NCBI RefSeq assembly: GCF_001591645.1
Contig: NZ_BCVH01000010.1
Span: forward strand, 62,001-126,000
Origin: Robertmurraya korlensis NBRC 107688
GTDB lineage: Bacteria; Bacillota; Bacilli; Bacillales; Cytobacillaceae
Length of the DNA stretch: 64,000 bases
Reading direction: 5' to 3'
A program made the position numbers and the translations under genes. Every line of letters starts with the position of its first letter. Position 1 is the first letter of the stretch. Of this stretch, positions 1 to 7,309 are shown in pieces. Under the pieces are notes generated by a model that searched no databases, was not told where the DNA came from, and saw nothing but the letters and a program-made list of their open reading frames with translations.

Positions 1-591
1 GGAGCAAGTATTTCAGCGATTGAATTCGGAAAATCCGTGGATACAAGCATGGGAATGACTCCACTTGAAGGATTAATCATGGGGACGAGAAGTGGCGATA
101 TCGATCCAGCCATTGTTCCGTTTGTAATGGTGAAAGAGGATCTAAATGTCAATGAGGTGAACTCGATGCTGAACAAGCATAGCGGGCTTGTTGGAGTGTC
201 TGGAATTTCGGCAGATATGCGTGAGATTACCGATGGAGTAAACGCTGGCCATGAAGGAGCAACACTTGCCTATAAGATGTACATTCACCGAATCAAGAAG
301 TATATCGGTTCGTATTGTGCGGTTATGAATGGAGTGGATGCGATTATTTTTACGGGCGGAGTTGGTGAAAACTCTCATATGGTTCGTAGTGATATTTGTG
401 AAGGTCTTACTTTTCTCGGACTTGAGCTCGACGACCAACTAAACGATACAAGAGAACCGAAGGAAAGGAGTATTCAAGTAGCTTCTTCTCTTGTTGATGT
501 GTACATCATTCCGACAAATGAAGAGCTCATGATTGCAAGAGATACGCTTCGATTAGTCAAGAGTAATAAAGCGGTTACACCGTTGATATAG
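1..591 (+). CDS. ackA: Acetate/propionate kinase, C-terminal part (5' end outside window)
   Basis: The reading frame is open from base 1, so the gene starts upstream and only about 196 C-terminal residues are seen. The segments DTSMGMTPLEGLIMGTRSGD and, later, IIFTGGVGENS are typical of the acetokinase family, which makes ATP and acetate (or propionate) from the acyl phosphate. In this place, just before a diol dehydratase microcompartment operon, it most likely takes the propionyl or acetyl phosphate made by PduL, the role PduW has in Salmonella. That role is inferred from position; the family assignment is secure. Confidence 0.93.
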   Translation, partial: GASISAIEFGKSVDTSMGMTPLEGLIMGTRSGDIDPAIVPFVMVKEDLNVNEVNSMLNKHSGLVGVSGISADMREITDGVNAGHEGATLAYKMYIHRIKKYIGSYCAVMNGVDAIIFTGGVGENSHMVRSDICEGLTFLGLELDDQLNDTREPKERSIQVASSLVDVYIIPTNEELMIARDTLRLVKSNKAVTPLI

Positions 592-717
592 AGGTAAATA
601 TAACAATATTGTGAATATTAACAGTCCTTATAACTAAAGAGAAGAAGACTGCTGTATAGTTAAAACGGGAAGAATTTTGCTTTCTATTAAATTATTTTTG
701 AATTGGGTGTGGTCTTA

Positions 718-1959
718 GTGGAAGCGTTCAGTTTGAAACAATTGAGTGACTTGGATATGCTCCAAGAAATTCAAGATCGTTTTGCAGAGGCAACTGGATT
801 GGCAGCGATTACAGTAGACTACAGTGGAAAGCCTATCACCAAATACAGCAAGTTTTCTTCTTTTTGTGCCTATTTACGAGAGTTCCCAGAATATCGTGAA
901 AAATGCTATCAATGCGATGCATTTGGGGGATTGGAAGCAGCAAGAAGAAAGAAACCTTATATTTATCAATGTCATAGTGGACTAATTGACTTTGCTATCC
1001 CGATTATAGCTAACGAGCAATACTTAGGCTCCATTCTTGCAGGTCAAACTAGGCTAGATGAGACAAACGTAAATGAGTTGGAGACAATTGGAAGGAAATC
1101 AGAATGGGAAAAGCATGAAAAGGCAAAGGAAGCTTTTGAAGATATCCCATTGATTCCGTTTGAAAAGATAACAGCCGCCGCAGAAATGATGTTTCTTGTC
1201 GTCAATAATTTAGTTGAGCAAAATATTACACGGCTTATTCAAAGTGAACTAAATGAAAAGAAAACGAAGCTTATTGAAGAAATGCAGCTAAGAGAGCATC
1301 TAGAAAAAGAGCTTCAACGTAAGGATATTCAATCACAACAGCTACAAATGAACCCATATTTTTTGTTTGGCATCTTAAACACAGCATCTAATCTTTCTAT
1401 CCTAGAGGATGCTCCGAAGACCGGAGAACTCATTTGTTCTTTGACGGAGTTTTCTCGGTATTTATTGGACAATATTAATTCCCTTGTTACTTTGGAGGAA
1501 GAATTAAACCATGTTCAAAATTATTTAGCGATGCAGGCTATTCGCTTTGAGGATCGAATAACATTCGAAATCGACATTCCTGATCAAATGAATGAAAGCA
1601 AAGTACCAGCCGGTATTATCCAATCCCTGGTTGATAATGCTGTTATTCACGGTTTGGAGCCGAAAGAGCGAGGAGGAAGTGTTACGATTACTGGTTCTTC
1701 AAAGGGGGACCAATGGATCCTTGAAGTATCCGACAATGGAGTTGGTATTCCAGAACATGTGCTAAACAATCTTCTAAGCTGGAAAGAAGGAACGTATTCA
1801 ACGAGACAAAGCAAAGGTATAGGTCTTAATATGGTTAATCAAATTCTTGTCACTCATTACGGACCAGAGCATTCCATTTCAATAAAAAGCATACAAGATG
1901 TAGGTACAAACGTAATAATTAAAGTTCCGAAACTGATGGGGAGATTGATGTATGCTTAA
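718..1959 (+). CDS. PocR-domain sensor histidine kinase-like protein, phosphoacceptor His replaced by Tyr
   Basis: The N-terminal 160 or so residues form a PocR sensory domain with several cysteines (FCAYLREF, EKCYQCDAFGG, YQCHSGLIDFAIP), a family linked to propanediol and hydrocarbon-derivative sensing. A coiled linker leads to a LytS/YehU-type His_kinase region and a HATPase domain with an intact N box (VDNAVIHGL), DNGVGIP and GIGLNMV. The phosphoacceptor motif, normally NPHFLFN, reads NPYFLFG, with Tyr at residue 214 (codon 1357-1359). No transmembrane segment is evident, so it is probably cytosolic. I chose GTG 718, which follows a GGGTGTGG stretch; an upstream TTG at 703 would add five residues. 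It overlaps the next gene by 8 bp. It probably senses the diol and controls the pdu operon, by inference from domain and position. Confidence 0.85.
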   Translation: MEAFSLKQLSDLDMLQEIQDRFAEATGLAAITVDYSGKPITKYSKFSSFCAYLREFPEYREKCYQCDAFGGLEAARRKKPYIYQCHSGLIDFAIPIIANEQYLGSILAGQTRLDETNVNELETIGRKSEWEKHEKAKEAFEDIPLIPFEKITAAAEMMFLVVNNLVEQNITRLIQSELNEKKTKLIEEMQLREHLEKELQRKDIQSQQLQMNPYFLFGILNTASNLSILEDAPKTGELICSLTEFSRYLLDNINSLVTLEEELNHVQNYLAMQAIRFEDRITFEIDIPDQMNESKVPAGIIQSLVDNAVIHGLEPKERGGSVTITGSSKGDQWILEVSDNGVGIPEHVLNNLLSWKEGTYSTRQSKGIGLNMVNQILVTHYGPEHSISIKSIQDVGTNVIIKVPKLMGRLMYA

Positions 1960-3001
1960 AGTGTTAATTGTCGATGATGAAAGGCTGGAGCGTGAAGCAT
2001 TGCGGAAGATTTTACTAAATCATTCCAATAAGTTTGTCATCATGGGTGAAGCATCCTCCGCAAATGATGCATTATTACTGATTAGAAATATGTATCCTGA
2101 TGTGATAATAATGGATGAGAAAATGCCTGGGATGAGCAGCGAGTTGGCAACAGAGTTAATCATAAAGGAATTCCCCAATATGAGCATTGTACTTCTTAAG
2201 GAATTTAGTGAGAATGAATCAATCAAGCAGAGTACACTGTCACTACGTAAGCCTATTAGACCCTCTCACTTACTGGCATTGCTCGAAAAATTGGCCCAAG
2301 CCAAGGAACGTCCATATGAGATAGCAGAGGTACTAGAAAAGCTTCTCCAAAGGATACGTGAGGAGGACTATAAGGAGTCCAAAGAATTGGTGGGTGAGTT
2401 TATGGATACTACCCAAAAAGCCAATTGGAATAAGGACACTCAACTGGCTTTAACTACTTTCTTACACACCATCCGGAGTATTTATGAAGAAAAAGACATA
2501 GCCCTTCCCCCGTTCTCCAAAAATAGCATTGATATCACCTCAATTGATAAAGCATCAGCCTACCTATACGAATGGATAGAGGATTTGTTTACTAAAATCA
2601 TTAACCAAAATAAGCCTGAAGACCGCAAACAAATACAATGTGCTCTTAACTACATAGAAAAAAACTACCAACGAGGAGTCACCCTAGAAGAGGTAGCAGA
2701 GCATGTTCATTTATCACCGCATTATCTCAGTCGTCTATTTAAAAAAGAATTAAACATCAATTTTGTCAATTATGTATCAGAGAGAAGAATCAATCTTGCA
2801 AAGGAAATGCTAGAAAAAACAGATATGCCAGTAATCAATATAGCATTGGAGCTTTCTTACCATGAGCCGAACTACTTTAGCAAGGTATTTAAAAAGAGCA
2901 CAGGAATGACACCTTCTGAATACAGAAGGCAAATAGAGGATGCAGGAAAGCATCTATTAAAAAGAAATTACTATATTCCGAATGGCAAATGGTATATCTA
3001 A
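1952..3001 (+). CDS. AraC-type two-component response regulator, probable pdu activator
   Basis: This 349-residue protein has an N-terminal receiver domain and a C-terminal AraC/XylS double helix-turn-helix (about 225-330; VTLEEVAEHVHLSPHYLSRL and SYHEPNYFSKVFKKSTGMTP). The acidic pair D8/D9, the phosphorylation site D55 and K100 are present, but the conserved Thr/Ser of the receiver is Lys83 (IVLLKEF). The order is receiver, spacer of about 100 residues, AraC domain, as in YesN-type regulators. It is translationally coupled to the PocR sensor gene. A terminator follows directly, and the pdu promoter beyond it has a 22-bp-spaced direct repeat that suits an AraC-type dimer. It is most likely the pathway-specific activator of the pdu operon. 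Confidence 0.88.
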   Translation: MLKVLIVDDERLEREALRKILLNHSNKFVIMGEASSANDALLLIRNMYPDVIIMDEKMPGMSSELATELIIKEFPNMSIVLLKEFSENESIKQSTLSLRKPIRPSHLLALLEKLAQAKERPYEIAEVLEKLLQRIREEDYKESKELVGEFMDTTQKANWNKDTQLALTTFLHTIRSIYEEKDIALPPFSKNSIDITSIDKASAYLYEWIEDLFTKIINQNKPEDRKQIQCALNYIEKNYQRGVTLEEVAEHVHLSPHYLSRLFKKELNINFVNYVSERRINLAKEMLEKTDMPVINIALELSYHEPNYFSKVFKKSTGMTPSEYRRQIEDAGKHLLKRNYYIPNGKWYI

Positions 3002-3002
3002 A

Positions 3003-3042
3003 AAAACATCCATCTGGTTCATCACCAGGTGGATGTTTTTTT
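3003..3042 (+). terminator. Rho-independent terminator after the regulator pair
   Basis: A 14-bp stem with a short loop (arms 3005-3018 and 3024-3037, one G-T pair) runs into a T tract, two bases after the regulator stop codon. It separates the regulator transcript from the pdu promoter region. Confidence 0.9.
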
Positions 3043-3070
3043 GTTCACATAGAAGTGCAAAAAAGTATCA

Positions 3071-3142
3071 ACAGGGTAGAAAATTGTCATTCAAAGGACA
3101 GAAAATTACCTTTTGACAGTCCTGTTTGATAACAACTATTTA
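3071..3142 (+). promoter_or_regulatory. pdu operon promoter with 22-bp-spaced direct repeats
   Basis: TTGACA (3113-3118) is followed after 18 bp by TATTTA (3137-3142), a plausible sigma-A promoter with a weak -10. Just upstream are two copies of AGAAAATT (3078-3085 and 3100-3107), exactly 22 bp apart, inside longer partly conserved blocks (A-AGG--AGAAAATT--C-TT). Two helical turns between direct repeats, with the near copy ending next to the -35, is the usual layout for an AraC-type activator. I infer this is the target of the response regulator at 1952-3001. Confidence 0.65.
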
Positions 3143-3246
3143 TCCTATGATGACAATTTCATACCGAGAGAAATACGATGAATTCTATTACATTTAAGAT
3201 AGCTTCAAATGAGAAGCGTAAGTAGGTGTAGTCACTACATTCTTAG

Positions 3247-3260
3247 TGGTTACGCTTACA
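3247..3260. promoter_or_regulatory. cre-like site in the pdu leader
   Basis: The reverse strand reads TGTAAGCGTAACCA, a full match to the CcpA cre consensus TGNAANCGNWNNCW. It lies about 100 bp downstream of the likely transcription start and just before the pduA ribosome site, where CcpA would block elongation. It also forms one arm of an inverted repeat with AGCGTAA about 40 bp upstream, enclosing a small CACTA/TAGTG hairpin. Carbon catabolite repression of propanediol use is the likely meaning. Confidence 0.65.
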
Positions 3261-3282
3261 TTAAAAACAAGGAGGCTTAATC

Positions 3283-3567
3283 ATGATTAAAGAAGCTTTA
3301 GGAATGGTGGAAACAAAAGGCTTGATCGGGTCCATTGAAGCAGCAGATGCGATGTTAAAAGCAGCAAACGTTACATTAGTTGGTTATGAAAAAATCGGCT
3401 CTGGTCTTGTTACTGTCATGGTAAGAGGGGACGTAGGAGCAGTGAAGGCTGCAACAGATGCAGGGGCTGCAGCGGCTTCAAAGGTTGGAGAAGTGGTTTC
3501 TATCCACGTCATTCCAAGACCACATGCTGAAGTAGAAGAGGTTTTACCGAAACTTGTCCACGCATAA
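3283..3567 (+). CDS. pduA: Microcompartment hexameric shell protein PduA
   Basis: This is a single-BMC-domain shell protein of 94 residues, the usual length. It shows the family pattern: [20 protein letters not shown], the central-pore loop KIGSG, and [15 protein letters not shown]. Such proteins form hexamers that tile the facets of the microcompartment and let the diol through the pore. A strong AAGGAGG precedes the ATG by 8 bp. It is first in the operon, 20 bp ahead of pduB. A close paralog, PduJ, is encoded at 10207-10494. Confidence 0.97.
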   Translation: MIKEALGMVETKGLIGSIEAADAMLKAANVTLVGYEKIGSGLVTVMVRGDVGAVKAATDAGAAAASKVGEVVSIHVIPRPHAEVEEVLPKLVHA

Positions 3568-3587
3568 AAATCCGGAGGTGAAAATCG

Positions 3588-4364
3588 ATGAATGAGACTC
3601 TTATTGAAAAAGTAATGGAAGAAGTTATGAAGAAAGTTGATCAACCAAAAGCGGTTCAAACACTTGAGAGAAAATACAGCGGTTTAACTGAATTCGTAGG
3701 TGTTGGTAGAGGAGACACAATCGGTTTAGTCATTGCAAACGTAGATTCAAGTGTTCATGAAGCGATGAATCTGGATAAAAAGTATCGCTCTATTGGTATT
3801 CTTGGAGCTCGTGTAGGAGCTGGTCCACACATTATGGCCGCTGACGAAGCAGTGAAAGCAACCAATACAGAAATACTTGCAATTGAACTTGCTCGTGACA
3901 CAAAAGGTGGAGCAGGTCATGGTAGTTTAATTATTTTTGGAGCGGAAGATGTAGCAGATGCAAGACGTGCTGTGGAGGTAGCTCTTAAGGAGCTTGATCG
4001 TACATTCGGTGATGTATATGCCAATGAAGCAGGACATTTAGAATTCCAATACACAGCTCGTGCAAGCTTAGCTTGTGAAAAGGCTTTTGGAGCACCACTT
4101 GGGAAATCATTTGGTTTGATTGTTGGAGCACCAGCAGCTATCGGTGTGGTATTAGCTGATACAGCGGTGAAGGCTGCGAATGTTGAAGTACTAGGCTATA
4201 GTTCTCCGGCGAAAGGAACTAGCTTCTCAAACGAAGTGATCTTAACGGTTACGGGAGATTCTGGAGCTGTACGTCAAGCGATTATTGCCGCAAGAGAAGT
4301 TGGTAAGGAATTACTTGGAACATTAGGAAGCACACCTGTAACGGACACGGTTCCTTACATCTAA
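3588..4364 (+). CDS. pduB: Microcompartment trimeric shell protein PduB (tandem BMC)
   Basis: The 258-residue protein carries two BMC domains in tandem (about 37-140 and 150-250), as in PduB of Salmonella, a trimeric facet protein. Before the first BMC domain sits a short amphipathic helix (ETLIEKVMEEVMKKV), which in PduB helps tie the enzyme core to the shell. The first domain has GILGARVGAGPHIMAADEAV and the second has GKSFGLIVGAPAAIGVVLAD. GGAGGTGA lies in front of the ATG. I saw no clear internal start giving the short PduB' form. Confidence 0.95.
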   Translation: MNETLIEKVMEEVMKKVDQPKAVQTLERKYSGLTEFVGVGRGDTIGLVIANVDSSVHEAMNLDKKYRSIGILGARVGAGPHIMAADEAVKATNTEILAIELARDTKGGAGHGSLIIFGAEDVADARRAVEVALKELDRTFGDVYANEAGHLEFQYTARASLACEKAFGAPLGKSFGLIVGAPAAIGVVLADTAVKAANVEVLGYSSPAKGTSFSNEVILTVTGDSGAVRQAIIAAREVGKELLGTLGSTPVTDTVPYI

Positions 4365-4388
4365 TAATAGAGAGAGGGAGGTAAACTT

Positions 4389-6053
4389 ATGAAATCAAAA
4401 CGTTTTCAGGCATTGGCTGAACGTCCAGTTAATAAAGACGGCTTTGTTGCTGAATGGCCAAGTGTTGGTCTCATCGCAATGAGTAGTCCGAATGATCCAA
4501 AGCCAAGCATAAAAATTGTAGATGGAAAAATTGTCGAGCTCGATGGAAAAACAAGAGACGAATTTGACTTTATCGATACATTTATTGCAGATTATGGAAT
4601 TAATTTAGAACATGCTGAGGAAGTAATGAAAATTGACTCTCTTGAATTAGCGAGAATGCTCGTTGATATTCATGTCTCAAGAGATGAAATTATTCCACTT
4701 ACTACCTCGATGACTCCAGCAAAAATTGTTGAAGTTGTAAGTAACATGAACGTCGTTGAAATGATGATGGCGATGCAAAAGATGAGAGCAAGAAAAACAC
4801 CATCGAATCAATGTCATGTTACGAATGTAAAGGATCATCCAGTTCAAATCGCTGCAGATGCAGCTGAAGCTGCGATTCGTGGATTTGATGAGCAGGAAAC
4901 AACGGTAGGGATTGTGCGTTACGCACCTTTTAATGCCCTCTCGTTATTAGTTGGTGCACAAGTCGGACGCGGTGGAATTCTAACTCAGTGTGCGGTTGAA
5001 GAAGCAGCAGAGCTTCAGCTTGGTATGAGAGGGTTAACTTGCTATGCAGAAACCGTTTCCGTATATGGCACAGAACCAGTTTTCGTTGATGGTGATGATA
5101 CTCCATACTCAAAGGCATTCCTTGCTTCTGCTTATGCTTCACGCGGATTAAAGATGCGTTTTACTTCTGGAACAGGCTCAGAGGTGCAAATGGGGTATGC
5201 CGAAGGAAAATCCATGCTGTATCTTGAAGCGCGCTGTATTTTCATCACAAAAGGTGCAGGATCTCAAGGACTACAAAATGGTTCTATCAGCTGTATCGGT
5301 GTTCCGGGTGCCGTTCCTTCAGGTATTAGAGCCGTTTTAGCTGAAAACTTAATTACGACGATGTTAGATATGGAGGTTGCTTCTGGTAACGACCAAACCT
5401 TCTCACATTCTGATATTCGTAGAACCGCTCGATTGCTTATGCAAATGCTCCCGGGGACAGATTTTATCTTCTCTGGTTATAGTGCCACACCAAACTATGA
5501 CAATATGTTTGCTGGTTCTAACTTTGATGCTGAGGATTTTGATGACTATAACATTCTTCAACGTGACTTAAAGGTAGATGGCGGCTTACGTCCAGTTCTA
5601 GAAGCAGATGTGGTTGCTGTCAGAAACAAAGCAGCTCGTGCTCTTCAGGCAGTATTTGAAGAACTGGGATTACCTGAGATTACAGATGAAGAAGTGGAAG
5701 CTGCAACTTATGCTAACGGAAGTAAAGACATGCCAGATCGACATGTCGTAGAAGACCTACGCGCCGCAGAAGAAATGATGAAGAAGGGTATAACTGGAAT
5801 CGATGTCGTAAAAGCATTGAGCAAACACGGTTTTGATGACGTAGCACAGAATGTATTAAACATGCTGAAGCAACGTATTTCTGGTGACTACCTTCATACA
5901 TCAGCCATTATTGATAAGGATTTTAACATAATTAGTGCAGTGAATAATCGCAATGATTATATGGGGCCAGGAACAGGCTATCAATTAAGCGAAGCACGTT
6001 GGGAAGAAATCAAGAACATTCCAAATGCTATTCGTGCCGAGGATATCAACTAA
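4389..6053 (+). CDS. pduC: Propanediol/diol dehydratase large subunit PduC
   Basis: This is the 554-residue alpha subunit of adenosylcobalamin-dependent diol dehydratase, which turns 1,2-propanediol into propionaldehyde (and can take glycerol). Length and sequence match the family throughout, including MKSKRFQALAERPVNKDGFV at the start, and NQCHVTN, FTSGTGSEVQMGYAEGKSM, SGYSATPNYDNMFAGSNFDA and DYLHTSAI. It forms the TIM-barrel active site and assembles with PduD and PduE inside the shell. GGGAGG precedes the ATG. Sequence alone does not decide between diol and glycerol dehydratase preference; the surrounding shell genes favour propanediol. Confidence 0.97.
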   Translation: MKSKRFQALAERPVNKDGFVAEWPSVGLIAMSSPNDPKPSIKIVDGKIVELDGKTRDEFDFIDTFIADYGINLEHAEEVMKIDSLELARMLVDIHVSRDEIIPLTTSMTPAKIVEVVSNMNVVEMMMAMQKMRARKTPSNQCHVTNVKDHPVQIAADAAEAAIRGFDEQETTVGIVRYAPFNALSLLVGAQVGRGGILTQCAVEEAAELQLGMRGLTCYAETVSVYGTEPVFVDGDDTPYSKAFLASAYASRGLKMRFTSGTGSEVQMGYAEGKSMLYLEARCIFITKGAGSQGLQNGSISCIGVPGAVPSGIRAVLAENLITTMLDMEVASGNDQTFSHSDIRRTARLLMQMLPGTDFIFSGYSATPNYDNMFAGSNFDAEDFDDYNILQRDLKVDGGLRPVLEADVVAVRNKAARALQAVFEELGLPEITDEEVEAATYANGSKDMPDRHVVEDLRAAEEMMKKGITGIDVVKALSKHGFDDVAQNVLNMLKQRISGDYLHTSAIIDKDFNIISAVNNRNDYMGPGTGYQLSEARWEEIKNIPNAIRAEDIN

Positions 6054-6074
6054 AAGAAAGGAGCGATGGAAAGC

Positions 6075-6740
6075 ATGGAGATTAATGAAAAATTAATTCG
6101 CAGTGTAATAGAAGAAGTACTACAAGGATATTTATCCAATGAATCAGCAGCAGCTGAAGCACCTAAGCAAGTCTCTGTAGCAGCGACAGCAAAAGGATTA
6201 AAGCTAACAGAGCTAGGAAATGCAAAGGTTGGAACTCGAAAGGATGAAGTAGTCATTTCAGTTGCTCCTGCCTTTGGAAAGTATCAAACCAAAACGATTG
6301 AAAATATTCCTCACTCAGATGTTCTAAAAGAGATCATTGCAGGGATCGAGGAAGAAGGCTTAGTTGCTCGTGTAGTGAGAGTTCAAAGGAGCTCTGACGT
6401 TGCTTTTGTTGCTCATGAAGGGGCGAGATTAAGCGGTTCTGGCATTGGAATTGGCCTTCAATCAAAAGGAACAACGGTTATCCATCAAAAAGATTTACTA
6501 ATCTTAAGTAATCTTGAGCTGTTCCCACAAGCTCCATTACTAGATTTAGAGACATATAGAAAAATAGGTAAAAATGCTGCTAAATACGCAAAGGGTGAGT
6601 CTCCTGATCCAGTTCCAACAAGAAACGATCAAATGGCCAGACCTAAGTATCAAGCGAAGGCAGCGCTGCTTCATATTAAAGAAACGGAGCATGTAGTACC
6701 AAACTCAAAACCAATCGAATTAGAAGTGAATTTCATTTAA
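6075..6740 (+). CDS. pduD: Diol dehydratase medium subunit PduD
   Basis: This beta subunit of diol dehydratase contributes to the cobalamin-binding face. I chose ATG 6075, which gives [16 protein letters not shown], matching the known PduD N-terminus; an ATG at 6066 is too close to the AAGGAG. The first 18 residues are an amphipathic encapsulation helix, followed by an Ala/Glu-rich linker and the conserved core ([63 protein letters not shown]). The length of 221 residues is normal. Confidence 0.96.
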   Translation: MEINEKLIRSVIEEVLQGYLSNESAAAEAPKQVSVAATAKGLKLTELGNAKVGTRKDEVVISVAPAFGKYQTKTIENIPHSDVLKEIIAGIEEEGLVARVVRVQRSSDVAFVAHEGARLSGSGIGIGLQSKGTTVIHQKDLLILSNLELFPQAPLLDLETYRKIGKNAAKYAKGESPDPVPTRNDQMARPKYQAKAALLHIKETEHVVPNSKPIELEVNFI

Positions 6741-6755
6741 CCGGAGGTGAAAGAT

Positions 6756-7274
6756 ATGAATCAAGCATTAATTGAACAGTTAGTTAAAGAGGTTATGGCT
6801 TCTATGGGTACTGAAAAGCCTCAAGCGGAATCCGTAATGACAGCCGTAAAGGAAGCTGAAAACCTTACAGCTACCCGTGATTATCCAATCGCTGAAAAAC
6901 GCCCTGAGCTTTTAAAATCAGCTACTGGAAAAGGAATCAACGAAATCACGTTACAAGGAGTGTTAGATGGTACCGTTAAGCCAGAGGATGTTCGTATCTC
7001 ACCAGAAACACTTGAGTACCAAGCTCAAATTGCAGATTCAGTTGGTCGTAAGCCGTTTGCTCGAAATTTACGGAGAGCAGCTGAGTTAATTAAAGTTCCC
7101 GATGAAAGAATGCTAGAAATATATAATGCGCTTCGTCCATACCGATCTACTCGGGAAGAATTGTACGCTATTGCTGAAGAACTTGAGGTTAAGTACAATG
7201 CACCAATCAATGCTGGTCTTGTAAGAGAAGCAGCGGATGTGTACAAAGGTAGAAATCGGTTGAGACAGGATTAA
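6756..7274 (+). CDS. pduE: Diol dehydratase small subunit PduE
   Basis: This gamma subunit of diol dehydratase is about 172 residues long. ATG 6756 is used because GGAGGTGA sits 6-7 bp ahead of it and overlaps an alternative GTG at 6747. The N-terminus MNQALIEQLVKEVMASMG is an encapsulation-type amphipathic helix joined by a linker to the conserved core (ISPETLEYQAQIADSVGRKP, RAAELIKVPDERMLEIYNAL, YRSTREELYAIAEELE). It follows pduD by 15 bp. Confidence 0.96.
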   Translation: MNQALIEQLVKEVMASMGTEKPQAESVMTAVKEAENLTATRDYPIAEKRPELLKSATGKGINEITLQGVLDGTVKPEDVRISPETLEYQAQIADSVGRKPFARNLRRAAELIKVPDERMLEIYNALRPYRSTREELYAIAEELEVKYNAPINAGLVREAADVYKGRNRLRQD

Positions 7275-7309
7275 TCATTCCTCAGACGACACCAGGAGGT
7301 CTGAAAAAT

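Noticed and set aside
3044-3282. Cobalamin riboswitch before pduA
   Set aside because: Looked for the B12-box and the long multi-stem layout in the leader; not found. Only a cre site and a small hairpin are visible.
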